From: Volvariella volvacea V23
Taxonomy: Eukaryota > Basidiomycota > Agaricomycetes > Agaricales > Pluteaceae
Assembly: GCA_000349905.1 (NCBI GenBank)
Contig: KB722737.1
Span: 767,327 to 831,326 of the forward strand
Reading direction: 5' to 3'
Length of the DNA stretch: 64,000 nucleotides
The translations under genes and the position numbers were made by a program. The stretch's first letter is position 1. The number at the start of each line of letters is the position of its first letter. The notes beneath the pieces are model-generated. The model had not been told where the DNA came from and made no database searches. It saw nothing but the letters and a program-made list of their open reading frames with translations. This document shows positions 33,745 to 45,354 of this stretch, piece by piece.

Positions 33745-36700
33745 TTATTTCCCTCTGCCTCTTCTGCCTCTTGTACTTGGCGCAGATGAGGATTTTGGTC
33801 TTCCTCTGCCCCTTGTACTTCCCCTTGTACTTCCCCTTGTCGAGGTCATAGAGCTTGCTCTGCCAGTAGCAGTTAAATTCCCTAAAGGACAGTCTACAAG
33901 CTCTCGTCATGAAGTGTCCGTCAAATAAGGTGCTTGAATTGTGCTTACCAGTACAAATTCGACCTGATGTGGGAAATTAAAAACACTCACCCTTATTAGG
34001 ACAGTCTATATAGTAAGAACGCACAATCCATCAGTTCAAATGTCGGTTACTGCATGAAAGGATGCATGCACTCACTAGGACTAAAATGACCAACTTGATT
34101 ACAGGTATAGCACGTAGCTGCCGATTGCGCTGCTGACGCGTTGTCAGTTGTAGAACCGAACGTGCGTGGTCGCTTGGAAGTATCATTGGCACTTGGACAA
34201 TCTGCAGAACCGCATTCTGGTCAGGGGAGTTGTGTGATACAAAGAAGAATGGTGGGCCTACCACTCGCCCAATGTCCTGTTTGATTGCACTTGTAACAGA
34301 CATCATTGCTACGGTCCTAGTAAAACAGGTCCAGGTAAATAACAAAGCCACAAACGTGTCAGGGGGAAAACAACACTAACTGAGGAATACGTCCGTTTGG
34401 CCGGAATAGTTGTCGCAGAGGCTGCGGTGGTGGTACTCGTTCCACCCCCACTAGATCCAGATGCCGCACCATCAGCCCATTCAAAGAACGAACACTGGGC
34501 AGGCTGTGCACAACGCCAGAACAGTCTGCCCTTATTGACTGATTCCTTGGTCACGCGTAGTTCGGTCACCGGTTTATTACAATAACACAGGACCGAGTTT
34601 TCGGTACCTCGTTGTGCTTGTGCTGGCGCTGAGTTTGTTCTTGGGGGCATTGAGTATGTCGGAGCAGTCGTCATCGTCGTTGCAGTGGTGTAGGAATTGT
34701 TGGTTGTCGTCCTAGGGGCTTCTGTGACTATAAATCGATTCAATAAACTAAACCGCGATGGGAAATTATACCTACCAGTAGCCCTAGGGGGAGGTGGTGG
34801 TGGGACAGCAGCAGAAGGCGTCTTGGTGCGACCTCTGCCTCGAGTTGACGTGGTCCCCCTAGTCTTAGTTGTGCTCGTAGCTCTTGCTCTCTTTCTCGTG
34901 CCACCATTGCCACTATCATCGTTATTATCGCCGCCTTGGCCCCCTCCACTGGCCCCTCTTCTTCTACCTCTACCTCTTCCGCCCCCAGCCCCACCACCGC
35001 CAGTTCCACCACCACCGCCACCGCCACCGCCGCTGCCTCCACCTCCACCAACTCCTGGTCCGGCAGCAATATTGGCCTGGCCATCCCAGTACATTCGCAC
35101 ACTCTATCCAAACTCACGTGTCAGTGTAAGGATGCTGATGAAAAAGGAAGCTCCTACATCGACGATCTTCGCAAACTCTGCTCTAGTCATCATGAACATA
35201 GTCTTGTATTGGTCGATGGTTTCAGTGAGCATGTCGTTCTTAGTCTTGGTTCTTTGGCAGATTTGAACCATATTCCGCTCTGTCTATATGCGCCAAGAAA
35301 GATGAGTCAAATGCATAGTGTAGTACCAAGAAGTCTGAATCACCTCTCTTCGCAGTTGGGGTTTGCTTAAACTTCTTTCGAGAGCAATCTGATCGTAGCC
35401 CTCTACAAGTCCAATACCCAATGTCGAGGGAATGAGGTATTTCGTTGATCCTTCCATCCGTTCAATGACATACTCTCGATCAATAATGGTCTGTATATGT
35501 TGCGCGATTGTCGCGTCCGTTCCTTAACAAGTGATTAAGCCTTAGGCCATGAACCAGGCTCAAAAAAGTATGCATCATGGACCCACCAATTCCGTTTTTG
35601 TCCATCAGGGTAACCAAGTCGGCTTCAGTTAATAAATTAGGTTTTGTTGTTTCTCCTTGTCGCAGCTCGCATATAGAAGGTACGAATTCTTCTCCTTGCC
35701 TGAACTCAGGGAGGTCGTTGTCGACCCACTTATCGTAAGGGTATACGTCCAAGTAGTTCCTCTGGGTTACGATCAATCCTAACATAGGCGTCAACGAACG
35801 TCCAACGATTCTCAAAATAGGTTACCTGTTGCAGTAAATTCCTCTCCTACAAAGACAACATCCACCGTAGTCTGCCAGCCCTCTGCATCCTTCGAGCAAC
35901 ATGCCAAAAACCGCCTAGTGATGAACTCGTAAACCTTTTTCTCGTCTCCCGACAATCCTCCAGCATGTGCAGTGGGATGAATAGGTGGGTGTGCTTGATC
36001 ATTGTTTTTGCCCTTCCGTGGTGTACTAAATCCGCCCTGTTGCAGGCTTGAGGGATACAACAAGTTATTGAAAGAGAAGCTTAGTACGTTGATTTAAAAT
36101 GAACCTTCGAGCAAAGCCTCCCCATGCCGTATCCGCAGCTTGCTTCTCGATGAGCTGCATGAAATTAAACTGAGGGTCATATTGGTCCGTTTCTGTGCGT
36201 GGGTATGACACGAATCCTTGTTGGTATAATCTCTCGGCAATCTACAATGATGAGAAGGCGTTAGGCCCAAGGAGATGCGAAATGAAGGCAAGAATGTACA
36301 AACATCGAGAACTTTCTTAGGAGCAAGCTTGAGCAATCTGGAACCTGCTTTTTGCAACTCTACAGTTGTCAGCGGTAGCGGCTTCCTTGACAGAATCATT
36401 GCAAGTAAGAATGACAGCACTTGTTGGACGGCTTAATGAGGGTTGACTCTAACCATTTTTTCGTAGGTTTACTGGTAACGGAAGTTACACGCGCACGAAT
36501 GCCTGCCATACTTCCGTCAATTACATATTCGTATATTGCAATAGCAATATCTTGATCGAATAGGTGGTTTCTTCTCCAATTGAACTTGGTCTCGCCGCCC
36601 TCTCGCTCTAGGGCAAAGTATATATACCAGAACTGTTCTGGTCGAAAGTTTGTCACTTGATTATATCGCTGGACCACGAAGCCAAGGGTAGGGAACTGAC

Positions 36701-37557
36701 AGGGGCCTGCGGAAACGGCAAGAAAGCGTGATGAAGTGAAATACAATCTATCAAGGTGCTATGCTTACCATATGACACCACTTTACTTTCCTCCTTCAAC
36801 TTTGGGAACCTATTTTGAAGGGTGAGGGTCTGCATTCGCGTGAAGGCAGACCCTATCTTCAAGTCCAACAATATACGGGCTTCGACTGCCTCCGCTTGTG
36901 CACGATCTAACTCTACTGGGTGTTGAGCAGCATGGTGTATTTGTCTTCAGGTATGTTAAATATATTTTCGAATAAGGCGTAAGCGGGACGGTGCACGAGG
37001 AAATCAACCTAACTAGGATAGAACGAAGCCGACTGTTTACACTCACTGAGCAATGATAGCACTAAACCTTGCCCGTTTAACCACGATCCCAGGCTTTTCT
37101 TTTCTGCACACTCTTACGATCTCCATTCCAATATGTTCACCCTCCCTATCACAATCCGTCCAAATCATCAAGGTATCCACTCTCCTGGAAAGGTTGGTCA
37201 AATTTCTCTCAATAGCCTTCTTGTCTGGCGCAACTATAGTGTCCACTGGGGCATCAAATAGCTCAAAAGGATCACAAGAGTTCCATTGCCTCCATCTGTC
37301 AGGGAAGTCGCAAGTCATTAAATGGCCAACAACAGAAGTCACGATGAAGTTTGAATTAGTTTGAGGGTAGGTGAATTCATAGTTTTTGTTAGTTGGGGAT
37401 TCGGTGTTGTGCTACAATTGTGTCGTTTCTGCTGCATCAGTTACGGGAACGGAGCTTTGTGGAGTGGACTAACTGTCGTGTACTGTCCACCGGATAGTAT
37501 TTGCGTTATGGACTTGGCAATTGAAGGCTTTTCTGCGACGCAAAGGACCCTCGTCAT
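33745..37557 (-). CDS. TOP3: DNA topoisomerase III (type IA) with GRF and CCHC zinc fingers
   Basis: It decatenates single-stranded DNA and works with a RecQ helicase and RMI1 in recombination. ATG at 37557 begins MTRVLCVAEKPSIAKS, the first Toprim motif. Exon 1 ends at 37474 and joins in phase 0 to HNTESPTNKNYEFTYPQ. Then come WTDCDREGEHIG (Toprim DxDxxG-type acidic motif), AGPCQFPTLGFVV, and GFVSYPRTETDQY with the catalytic Tyr (about 36200), followed by AHPPIHPTAHAGG and NYLDVYPYDKW. The C-terminal tail holds a Gly-rich linker (about 34970-35060), a GRF zinc finger (CYCNK, then KGRLFWRC, then CSFFEW), two CCHC knuckles (CYKCNQTGHWASDC and CYTCNQVGHFSPNC, each completed across an intron), and a basic tail RGSTRGSTRGRGRPK. 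The stop is TAA at 33745-33747. Confidence 0.93.
33811..33845 (-). repeat. 12-bp tandem repeat encoding TRGS units
   Basis: On the minus strand a 12-nt unit (ACAAGGGGAAGT) occurs twice with a further partial copy, encoding successive TRGS units in the topoisomerase III tail. It is in frame with the gene, so copy-number changes would lengthen or shorten the tail by four residues. Confidence 0.7.
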
Positions 37558-38494
37558 GGCTCCTACAGGCCAAGTCGACTGTCGAAGGCGAGGGATAGCG
37601 GAAGGGATGAGTATTGAGGTTGATGATTTCAATTGGGGTCAACGCGCCAGTTATGCGATGTCACGTGGTACGTGACTCCTCACTTATTGCCGGACCCCTA
37701 CCGGACAGCAGTTGTAATTCCTAGCATGATTGTCCGGGTCCTGCAACTAATGCTACCCTTCAGCTCGTACATCGTCAATACATGCGGCACTAATTGATCA
37801 GGCTCGTGGTCTCCGTGCCACCACTTGTGCGATGTGTCGCGGCGCAGCAACGTTTATAATTATAGAAACTAGACCCCGCTGGTGGAGTGCCAATGTTTTA
37901 CTATGGACCACGGCGCCGAAAGAAATACATATGTTATTCTGAATTGTGTCTGCACCACATTAGCGACTAAACTGGATGCAGAGTGTAGAGTGCAGGTTGG
38001 CCTTCAAATTTGTCTATACCATTCCCCATGAAAACCTCCGACTAGTAAGTGACGTCTATCTGAATTGAATATACATATAGAAAAATTATGACCAGTCACG
38101 AAGCGCTGGTAAACCACAAAGAAATAGGATGGTAATGAGTACAGTACAACAGTGTGTATAGATGATAGGAGTGGCGGAACTCTAGAAATATTATGGCAGG
38201 GGAATTCAAGGAATGATATGCAAAGAAGAAAGCCCATCAACGAAAGGAAAAGTAATGTGATAACGAATAAATGTGAAGGTATCGAAAATAGAGGAGTGGG
38301 TGCGCCAATGCATGATGATTACTCGTAGAGTGAAACTCCGATGAGTGGCATAAGTTCGTAGCGGCATTTCGAAAGAGAGTCGTCCCAAAAGTAACCATGA
38401 ACTCGTCATTTTAGTTCTTCGCCAAGAGCAGAGATGAGAATCGTCATAATAGTGGTAGGAATGCCGTTATCGTACATCACATCAAAGTCCCAAA
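37558..38494. other. Intergenic spacer, TOP3 promoter and MFS 3' flank
   Basis: No supported gene. Just upstream of the TOP3 ATG the frame stays open for about 27 codons to a TGA near 37640, without an ATG. Confidence 0.5.
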
Positions 38495-40994
38495 TTAGAG
38501 TGTATAACTGAGAAGTCCAATTAACCGTTAAGGACAAGAACTGGAATTAGGATAACGTACCGGAATAATGGACTTTCACTACCCATTTCCGCAAACTCGG
38601 CTTGCCTGCTACTATCAATACCATGTTGCCGACAGTACGCCTCTTTCTTCTTGTTGATTCTGTTGTAATCCCACATCGAGAAGGCAGCCAACAGGATGCT
38701 TTCGTCATGTGATGAGGAGCAGGCGAGGGAAGATGGTATGAAGACGACTTACGCTAATGATAGCCAGCCCATTATGATACCATGTCCAAGCAAGAACCTC
38801 GGTGGCGTGATATAGATGAAAGAGGAGCAGATACTAAACAAAAAATACATCTCAGTAACTACACCCATGACGGATTATGAGAGAACCACTTACCCTCCAA
38901 GGTTACCAAGTCCGATGACCATCGCATAAACAACGCCTTTCCTGGTGTCACCACCAGCTGATGAACCAACCCAAGCAAGAGTAACCGCAATACAAGGATA
39001 GACACCTGTAGCAGTCAAAATGGCACCAGCGTAGCAAGCCCCAGGCGACGTTTGTGTGTAGAGAACAATATAGCCGATCATTGAGATGAAACAACCACTC
39101 ATAATGAACGGGCCACGGATATTAAGTCTGTCAGATGCGACGCCAGCTAGAGAAATATGCTGTTAGCCTGGAATGGTGCATGAATGGTAAGTGGATACGC
39201 ACTCATGATCGTGACAATACAGCCGCATACGAATGGTGGAACGGTAAGAAGTTGAGCTTCATGAGCCTCGTAGCCTGTTATTCTGGTTAGGTTTATGTAC
39301 TAACATCGCATGGATACTACATACCAAGCTCGTTAACGATGGTGGGAGTGAACAAGGCGATGGCATAAAGAGGAATCAAAAGACCCATATAAATGCCGGA
39401 CTGGACATATGTCTTGTAATCCCTCATTGCCTGCCAAACGAATTTCATGGCGAATCGTTTGGCTTGTCCCTGCGAATCTTCTTTAAGCATCTCAGCTACA
39501 ATCCTCTTTTCCTCTTCATTCAGGAAGTTTGCTGTTTCAGGATACTAGGACAATGGTAAGGCATCAAGATATGGTGAGAGTAGAGTGAGAAACTTACGTC
39601 GTACATGAAGAAGTATGACGCAAAGGCAACAGCGACTGTTACTAATCCCTCAAGACAGAACTGAGGTGAGAGGTCAGACGTTGAATATGCCACACCATCG
39701 AGAAACGATATGACTTACAATCCATTGCCAACCATGCAAGTCACCAATACCGTCCATGTGCTCAATACCCCAGGCTAGGATACCACCGAAGGCACCTGTA
39801 AGTGAATTAAGGATACCAAGTTCACTAAACATAATATGGCATAATCACCTGCAATAGTGGCAGCGGAGAAGAAAATCGCAATACGTGATGCAACATCACG
39901 CTTCCTGTACCATAATGATAGATAGAAAGTGATCTACAGAATCGTAAGCACCCAATGAAACCTAGATTGTGCTGGACAGGTGCGTACTCCAGGGAATAGG
40001 CCAGCCTCGGTGAGACCCAGGAAAACACGAGCACTGCACAGGGATGTCACGTCAGTAGGGTTAAGTACGAAGGGTAAAAGCCATGACGTACGCAAGGAGC
40101 CCTTCAAAACTTGTGACCAGGGCCATGAGAGTCATGACGATACCTGAAGGTAAGGACATCAGTCGAGAATATTCTCGTTGCATAGAGGTCAGGGAGGTGA
40201 ACGTACCCCATGCGACCATGATAGATGGGACTGATATTTCGCGGAAAATGCAATGAGCAAACGAAGGATGATTATTGATGTCTAGAGATGCACTTACTCC
40301 ATATCGAAGGTCGCACAAGTTTGAGAGCAATATTACTATAAATGCAGACATTGAGTATGAAGGAGCTGAGCTGAAATGTAAACTTACGAAGGCACCTCAG
40401 CGAAGGCATAAGGAATCTACGCCGGGGTTGTCAGCGATGCTATGGCGCTACATATTCAAAGTGGGTACATACAAAGAAGACAGCAGCAATCTGAAAACTT
40501 GTTAGTATGAAGGAATCGAATAACGGCCAATGGTAGGCTCACTATATTATATTGGAAGCCATGGAGGTTCAAGTCGTGAGCCATTCCACCAATCTTAGCG
40601 TTTCCTATCACGGGGGAATATGTCAATCACCATCAATGATGTAGCGCCGTAATTGGCTGATATTACTAACCGACGTTGCTTCGATCCCTATAATAAAAAT
40701 AGACCAGCAGCGATAGGACACCAAAGTTAGAAGCTTGCTTCCAAGAATAAAACTGGGGGCGGGGAAGATCAAGAGATGGACTTACAAGAATGATAAAAGG
40801 TATAACAGCGAGATGAATGGCAGGAGATGCACGTCCATCTTTCTGAGAACCTGTTTACGTCGTTTCTCGATATCATCCTCTCCGAGCTGGTCATGATCAT
40901 GCTCGTGTTTGTGGAGGATAATAGAGCCGTTGGTGGGAGTGTGCCCTCCATCCGAGGACTTTGGGGCATTGTCCTTCTCTGCCAATTGGCTCAT
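38495..40994 (-). CDS. MFS transporter, anion:cation symporter family (allantoate/nicotinate permease-like)
   Basis: This is a 12-helix major facilitator of the plasma membrane. ATG at 40994 starts MSQLAEKDNAPKSSDGG, a polar cytoplasmic N-terminus that leads into EDDIEKRRKQVLRKMDVHLL and the first helix (PFISLLYLLSFL). Later motifs include FGGILAWGIEHMDGIGDLHG and WQWIFCLEGL, then the central loop (YPETANFLNEEEKRIVAEML), RLNIRGPFIMSGC, TATGVYPCIAVTLAWVGSSA and, near the end, MWDYNRINKKKEAYCRQHGI. This pattern is typical of the fungal ACS family that carries organic anions such as allantoate, nicotinate or pantothenate; the substrate cannot be told from sequence. About ten introns are present. 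The last exon is only 13 nt (38507-38495) and completes SPLFRYTL. Confidence 0.88.
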
Positions 40995-42163
40995 CGTCGC
41001 GATTGTCGGCGAAAGTAGATAAAGAGGTGATGGGAGGAGGAAATGCGGGTATTGGGAGGGGGGATGGGGAGTTGTCTATGAATAGACGAGGGGTATTCGC
41101 TGGAGAGTAAGTTCGATGCGATTGAGTTGTATGTTGTTGGAGGATTCCTTCCAACCCGGCCGCAAGTCGCAACCTTATAAACCCCCCTGCTCATCCTAAT
41201 CCCTTGAAGGCTCGAACCCTGACCAAGAGCAAAAGAGCAATTCGTCACAGTCATCCTGTCCTTACAAGTCGAGAATGGAGGAGATCCTCCCGATCGCGTG
41301 GTCTCAGGGAGCTGAAGAGGCACATGCAATTGCGGTGCATTGACGGCGACAAGGGTAAAGTGGCTAGACCTTCCGGTCTATGATTATATTATAGGCTTGG
41401 CGAGCAAGTGAACATTAGTACCGAATCATCAATGGGCGCCTAAATCCTGTCAAGGCAGATGAAGGGCATTCGGGTACCTGCGGTTGGGTATGCGACTAGA
41501 AAAGGTCAGCATAATCTCGAAGTTCCAGACTTTAATCAAGCCAAACGCCAGTTACTGAAAAGGGATTTACAGGGACTCGGCTCCATTTGCTCCTTGTTCT
41601 TGTCAACAAACCACTTCGGGCCTTGATGGTGAAGCGTCAGTCATGATGTGTACGAAGAAAACGAAAGAACCCCGAATCCTGAACGCAATCTAATCGATGG
41701 GTTGACGGTTCCTTGCTGTGCTCATGATGGAGGGGCGGGTGCGCGTCCAGAATTAGGACCTCAAAGTCTGGATGCTCGATTTTTGCGAGAGGCGCGAATG
41801 ATGGGTAATGCACCCCGCAGTGACTGTTCCAGTATCGTCAAGTGCACTTGGTTGTACACGTTCGGTTCTTGTGACGTTCTGGACGAATGCCGCTGTGCTT
41901 GGTAGAAAAGCCCATGCTCGATAATCCGAGAACGCGGCTGAACGCGGAAAAATACTGTATGAATACCACACCCAAGCCACTCTGCGTATGAACTCGGGAT
42001 GACTCCAGGCACAGAACACTCCGAGCTCTTGAGCCCGGGACAAGATGTTGTCTCTCCGATCCGGCGCCGGAGATGAAGTGTTTGTCGTTGTTGACCTGGA
42101 CCCTCCAGATTGCAAAAGTTTCGAGGGCCAAATCAGAGATCAAGACCGGGACTCGTCTTACAT
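40995..42163. promoter_or_regulatory. Divergent intergenic region between MFS permease and UTP25
   Basis: This 1.2-kb region contains both promoters. Several short overlapping ORFs (for example minus 41753-42115) lack splice support and domain character and were not called. I see no repeat or RNA gene. Confidence 0.45.
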
Positions 42164-44813
42164 ATGATGGATGTGGACTCGACTACAACACAACTGCTCA
42201 CCCTTCTGAACGTCTCTGCAACAAAAGCAAAGAAGAGATTTAATGAGGAAGATGAACAACCATTTGTACCATCCCAGAAGCTCAATAAACGAAGAACGGT
42301 AAATTTCTCAGCTGAATTGGAGATCGGCCCAAGTACAAGCACATCAGTATCACCTGCCCCTCCTGCTTCCGCTAATGCGTCAGCCAGCAAGGACGAGATA
42401 AAGGTAGACGACAAAATGGATGAGGCGGAAGAACAAGCAGAAGTAGCTCAGGAAGAGGAGAAGGATGGTACATATTATCCAGTTCTTGTATGCCATCATA
42501 GACAATGTGCGTTAAACAGTCTTGTTGTTAATTCAGGTACAATAAATGCATATGAAAAGCACTTTGGTGTGCGACCCATTCCATTAACTGAATCCGCTAA
42601 GACCGACGTCGAAAGTCGGAATTGGAGAACCACCAAGGAGAAACTTGGAAAGCTCGGGGGTGTTACAATCTCGCTACCCCACAGTTCAGAGGCAAAAGGA
42701 ACTGGAGAGCTTCCAGATCCAGATGTACGTCTTTTGGTTAGACTTCTCTTCCATTCTTCATCTGTTGTTCACATCTCTGTTCCCCACATAGATTCTGGAC
42801 CGACTAAATGCGCCATTTAAAGCCCGTCAAGCAAAGCTGCCTGCAGGTCAATCCATCCCCACTCTCGGCTCTATCCTGTTTGAGCATCGTACTCAACCCC
42901 TGCCCAGACCATGCACAGCTACAAAACGACCTGCTGTCCACGCTGTCCTCACGGCGAGACCTATATCTGACAACCACTTCATGGGATCACAAAAAGGCCA
43001 CAAGGGAGGCAATCGCACTGCATGTCCTAAACCACGTCACCAAGTACGTCCATTCCAGCCCGTTCTACCTCCGTCTTTACCTACATTCTGGACAGAAAAC
43101 GACGCCGAGTGCTGAAGAACAACGAACGTCTGGCCGCATCTGCCAAAGCCAACCCAGGGGCACCACCCCCAGAAGACGTCCAAGATCAAGGCTTCACCCG
43201 TCCATCCGTCCTCGTCCTCCTTCCTTTCCGTAACTTTGCTTTGGAATGGTTCCGCGCTCTAGCATCACACACGCCAACACCAGATTATCAAATTGAAAAT
43301 CAATCACGGTTTGTGACGGAGTATGGGTTACCACCGGGGGCGATTGATAAACTTGCTGAAGCGGAGCCTGGGACGTATCCTCGGGATCATGTTGAGACGT
43401 TCAAGGGGAATGTGGATGATAACTTTAGAGTGGGGATCAAGTTGACGAAGAAGAGTGTGAAGATGTTTGCCGAGTTTTATAGCTGTGATGTCATTTTCGC
43501 TAGTCCGCTGGGGTTGAGGAGGTCGATTGAGAAGGAGAAGTAAGTGGTGTGGTTTGGTTTTCAAGTTAAGTCTGGCTAACCATACGCACGTATAGGGGAG
43601 CAGATTATCTGTCGTCCATTGAGATGCTCATTATCGACCAAGCTGATGCCCTGACCATGCAAAATTGGGAGCATGTGAAGGTAGTGCTCCACTTGGTGCT
43701 TCAATGAGGCTTTGTGTTCACTCATTTTGTCAGTATGTAATGGTGTACCTGAACAAGATACCAAAAGAGTCTCACGATACAGACTTTTCACGAATAAAGC
43801 CGTGGTATCTTGATGGAAAGTATGTCGATTTCAGTAATAATTGAATTTCAGTTCTAATAATTGCGATAGTGCACCACTACTTCGTCAATCTATAATACTT
43901 GCTGCATACGAGACACCCGAGATTCGCGCCCTTTACAATGTAGAACTTAAAAATGTAGCAGGAAAGGTGCGGACGGAGAGGATATGGAGCCCGATCTCGG
44001 TACCGGAAGGAATAGAACAGGTTCGTGGTCCACCACAAGTTATACACTGAGGGGCTTGATTCCCTACCTCCAGAAATTTGTCAACTTCGAGGCCGGCAGT
44101 GCTACGGACGAACCTGACAAGAGGTTTGCCTTCTTCACAAACCAGGTTTGTGTGCATTAAATGTTCGAAGCCGATCATAACTGGTTATCCTGCCCACAGA
44201 TCCTTCCCGCAACTCTCAAATCGGCTGTGCAAAGTACAAATACCGTCGTATTTGTGCCATCGTCGTTTGATTTTATCCGAGTACACAATCATTTCCGCAA
44301 GAGCGTTGGTGCCTCATTCACGATTCTATCAGAGTATGTGCCATCAGCATCGGTCACCTTAACTTGATTAATCACCGTGTAGATACTCGACGAATGCGGA
44401 GATTTCCCGAGCCCGTGAAGCGTTCTTCTCTGGCAAAAAATCGTTCCTTCTCATGAGCGAGCGTTTCCACTTTTACAAACGGTGAGGCTCTCTTCCGGAA
44501 CTTGGTACCCTTATCGGCCTTGTGTCGTCATCCTGTAGCTTATCCTTCTCGTGTCTTCCCTTTACTGACATACGCCTTGTGTTCCCTTGTAAACCTTCAC
44601 AGTTATAAAATCCGGGGAATCCGCAACCTGATATTTTATGGACCACCTGACCATCCACAATACTTCACCGAGCTCTTATCGTACCCCTTCCTTGACGACG
44701 GGGTCGAGTCGTCTGACGTCACGTGCAAGGTCTTGTACTCCAAGTTTGATTGGTTCAGGTTAGAGAGGATTGTGGGGACGGAGGCGGCTGTCGGGTTGGT
44801 CAAGAGTCAATAA
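42164..44813 (+). CDS. UTP25: UTP25, U3 snoRNP small-subunit processome protein
   Basis: UTP25 is a nucleolar DEAD-box-like but helicase-inactive protein of the small-subunit processome, needed for early 18S rRNA processing. The N-terminal third is disordered and acidic ([20 protein letters not shown]). The conserved core follows: [72 protein letters not shown], then [24 protein letters not shown] stands where an active helicase has DEAD. The C-terminal RecA-like part includes [40 protein letters not shown] and [17 protein letters not shown]. Stop is at 44811-44813. There are several short introns. The start at 42164 is chosen as the first ATG after upstream non-conserved sequence; 42167 is an equal alternative. 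Confidence 0.92.
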
Positions 44814-45354
44814 GCGGGCTTGAGTACGGTTATTCTGTTGTACCAGTACGTATGCTCACCGCTTGGTTGTACGGTGTGTACGTGTAGCGGAATGATAGCG
44901 CCCTGAGCATGACGACGATGGCACGTTTAAGTACATTTTTGAGCTACTGACCCTTGACAGCGCTCCAGTTGCTCCGGGGTCGTGCCGTTAGTCATGGAGG
45001 AGAAGCCTGTTGAACGACGTCAGCGCTGAACGTTGCACAGTGTTTCCTCGTGCTTGATGGCCTTAGGGCGTTGATCACAGGGTTCTGGAGGACGTTAGCT
45101 CAGGTCATAGGGCATGAGGATGGTACCCCAATAGCAGCGTGGTAACTTTAGAGGACATAAATAGGGGCTCCGTGCCATCACAATAGTCCGCTTGCATTCC
45201 CCGCTCGTATGGTCGGTGCACGTTGATCGACATATCAAAATCGATTTTCTTACCGCCCACAACGTCGCTTTCTATCACCTCCCCATCCCAATCTCAGCCC
45301 ATCACTCCTATCCTAGCACCTCCGCTCCTAGTACATATCAACCACTAGATACCA
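44814..45354. other. Intergenic spacer
   Basis: This holds the 3' flank of UTP25 and the promoter of the pyroglutamyl peptidase. No coding or RNA feature is recognised. Confidence 0.5.

Noticed and set aside
41753..42115. Minus-strand ORF of 120 codons between MFS permease and UTP25
   Set aside because: Three overlapping frames are open here and none has conserved-looking sequence.
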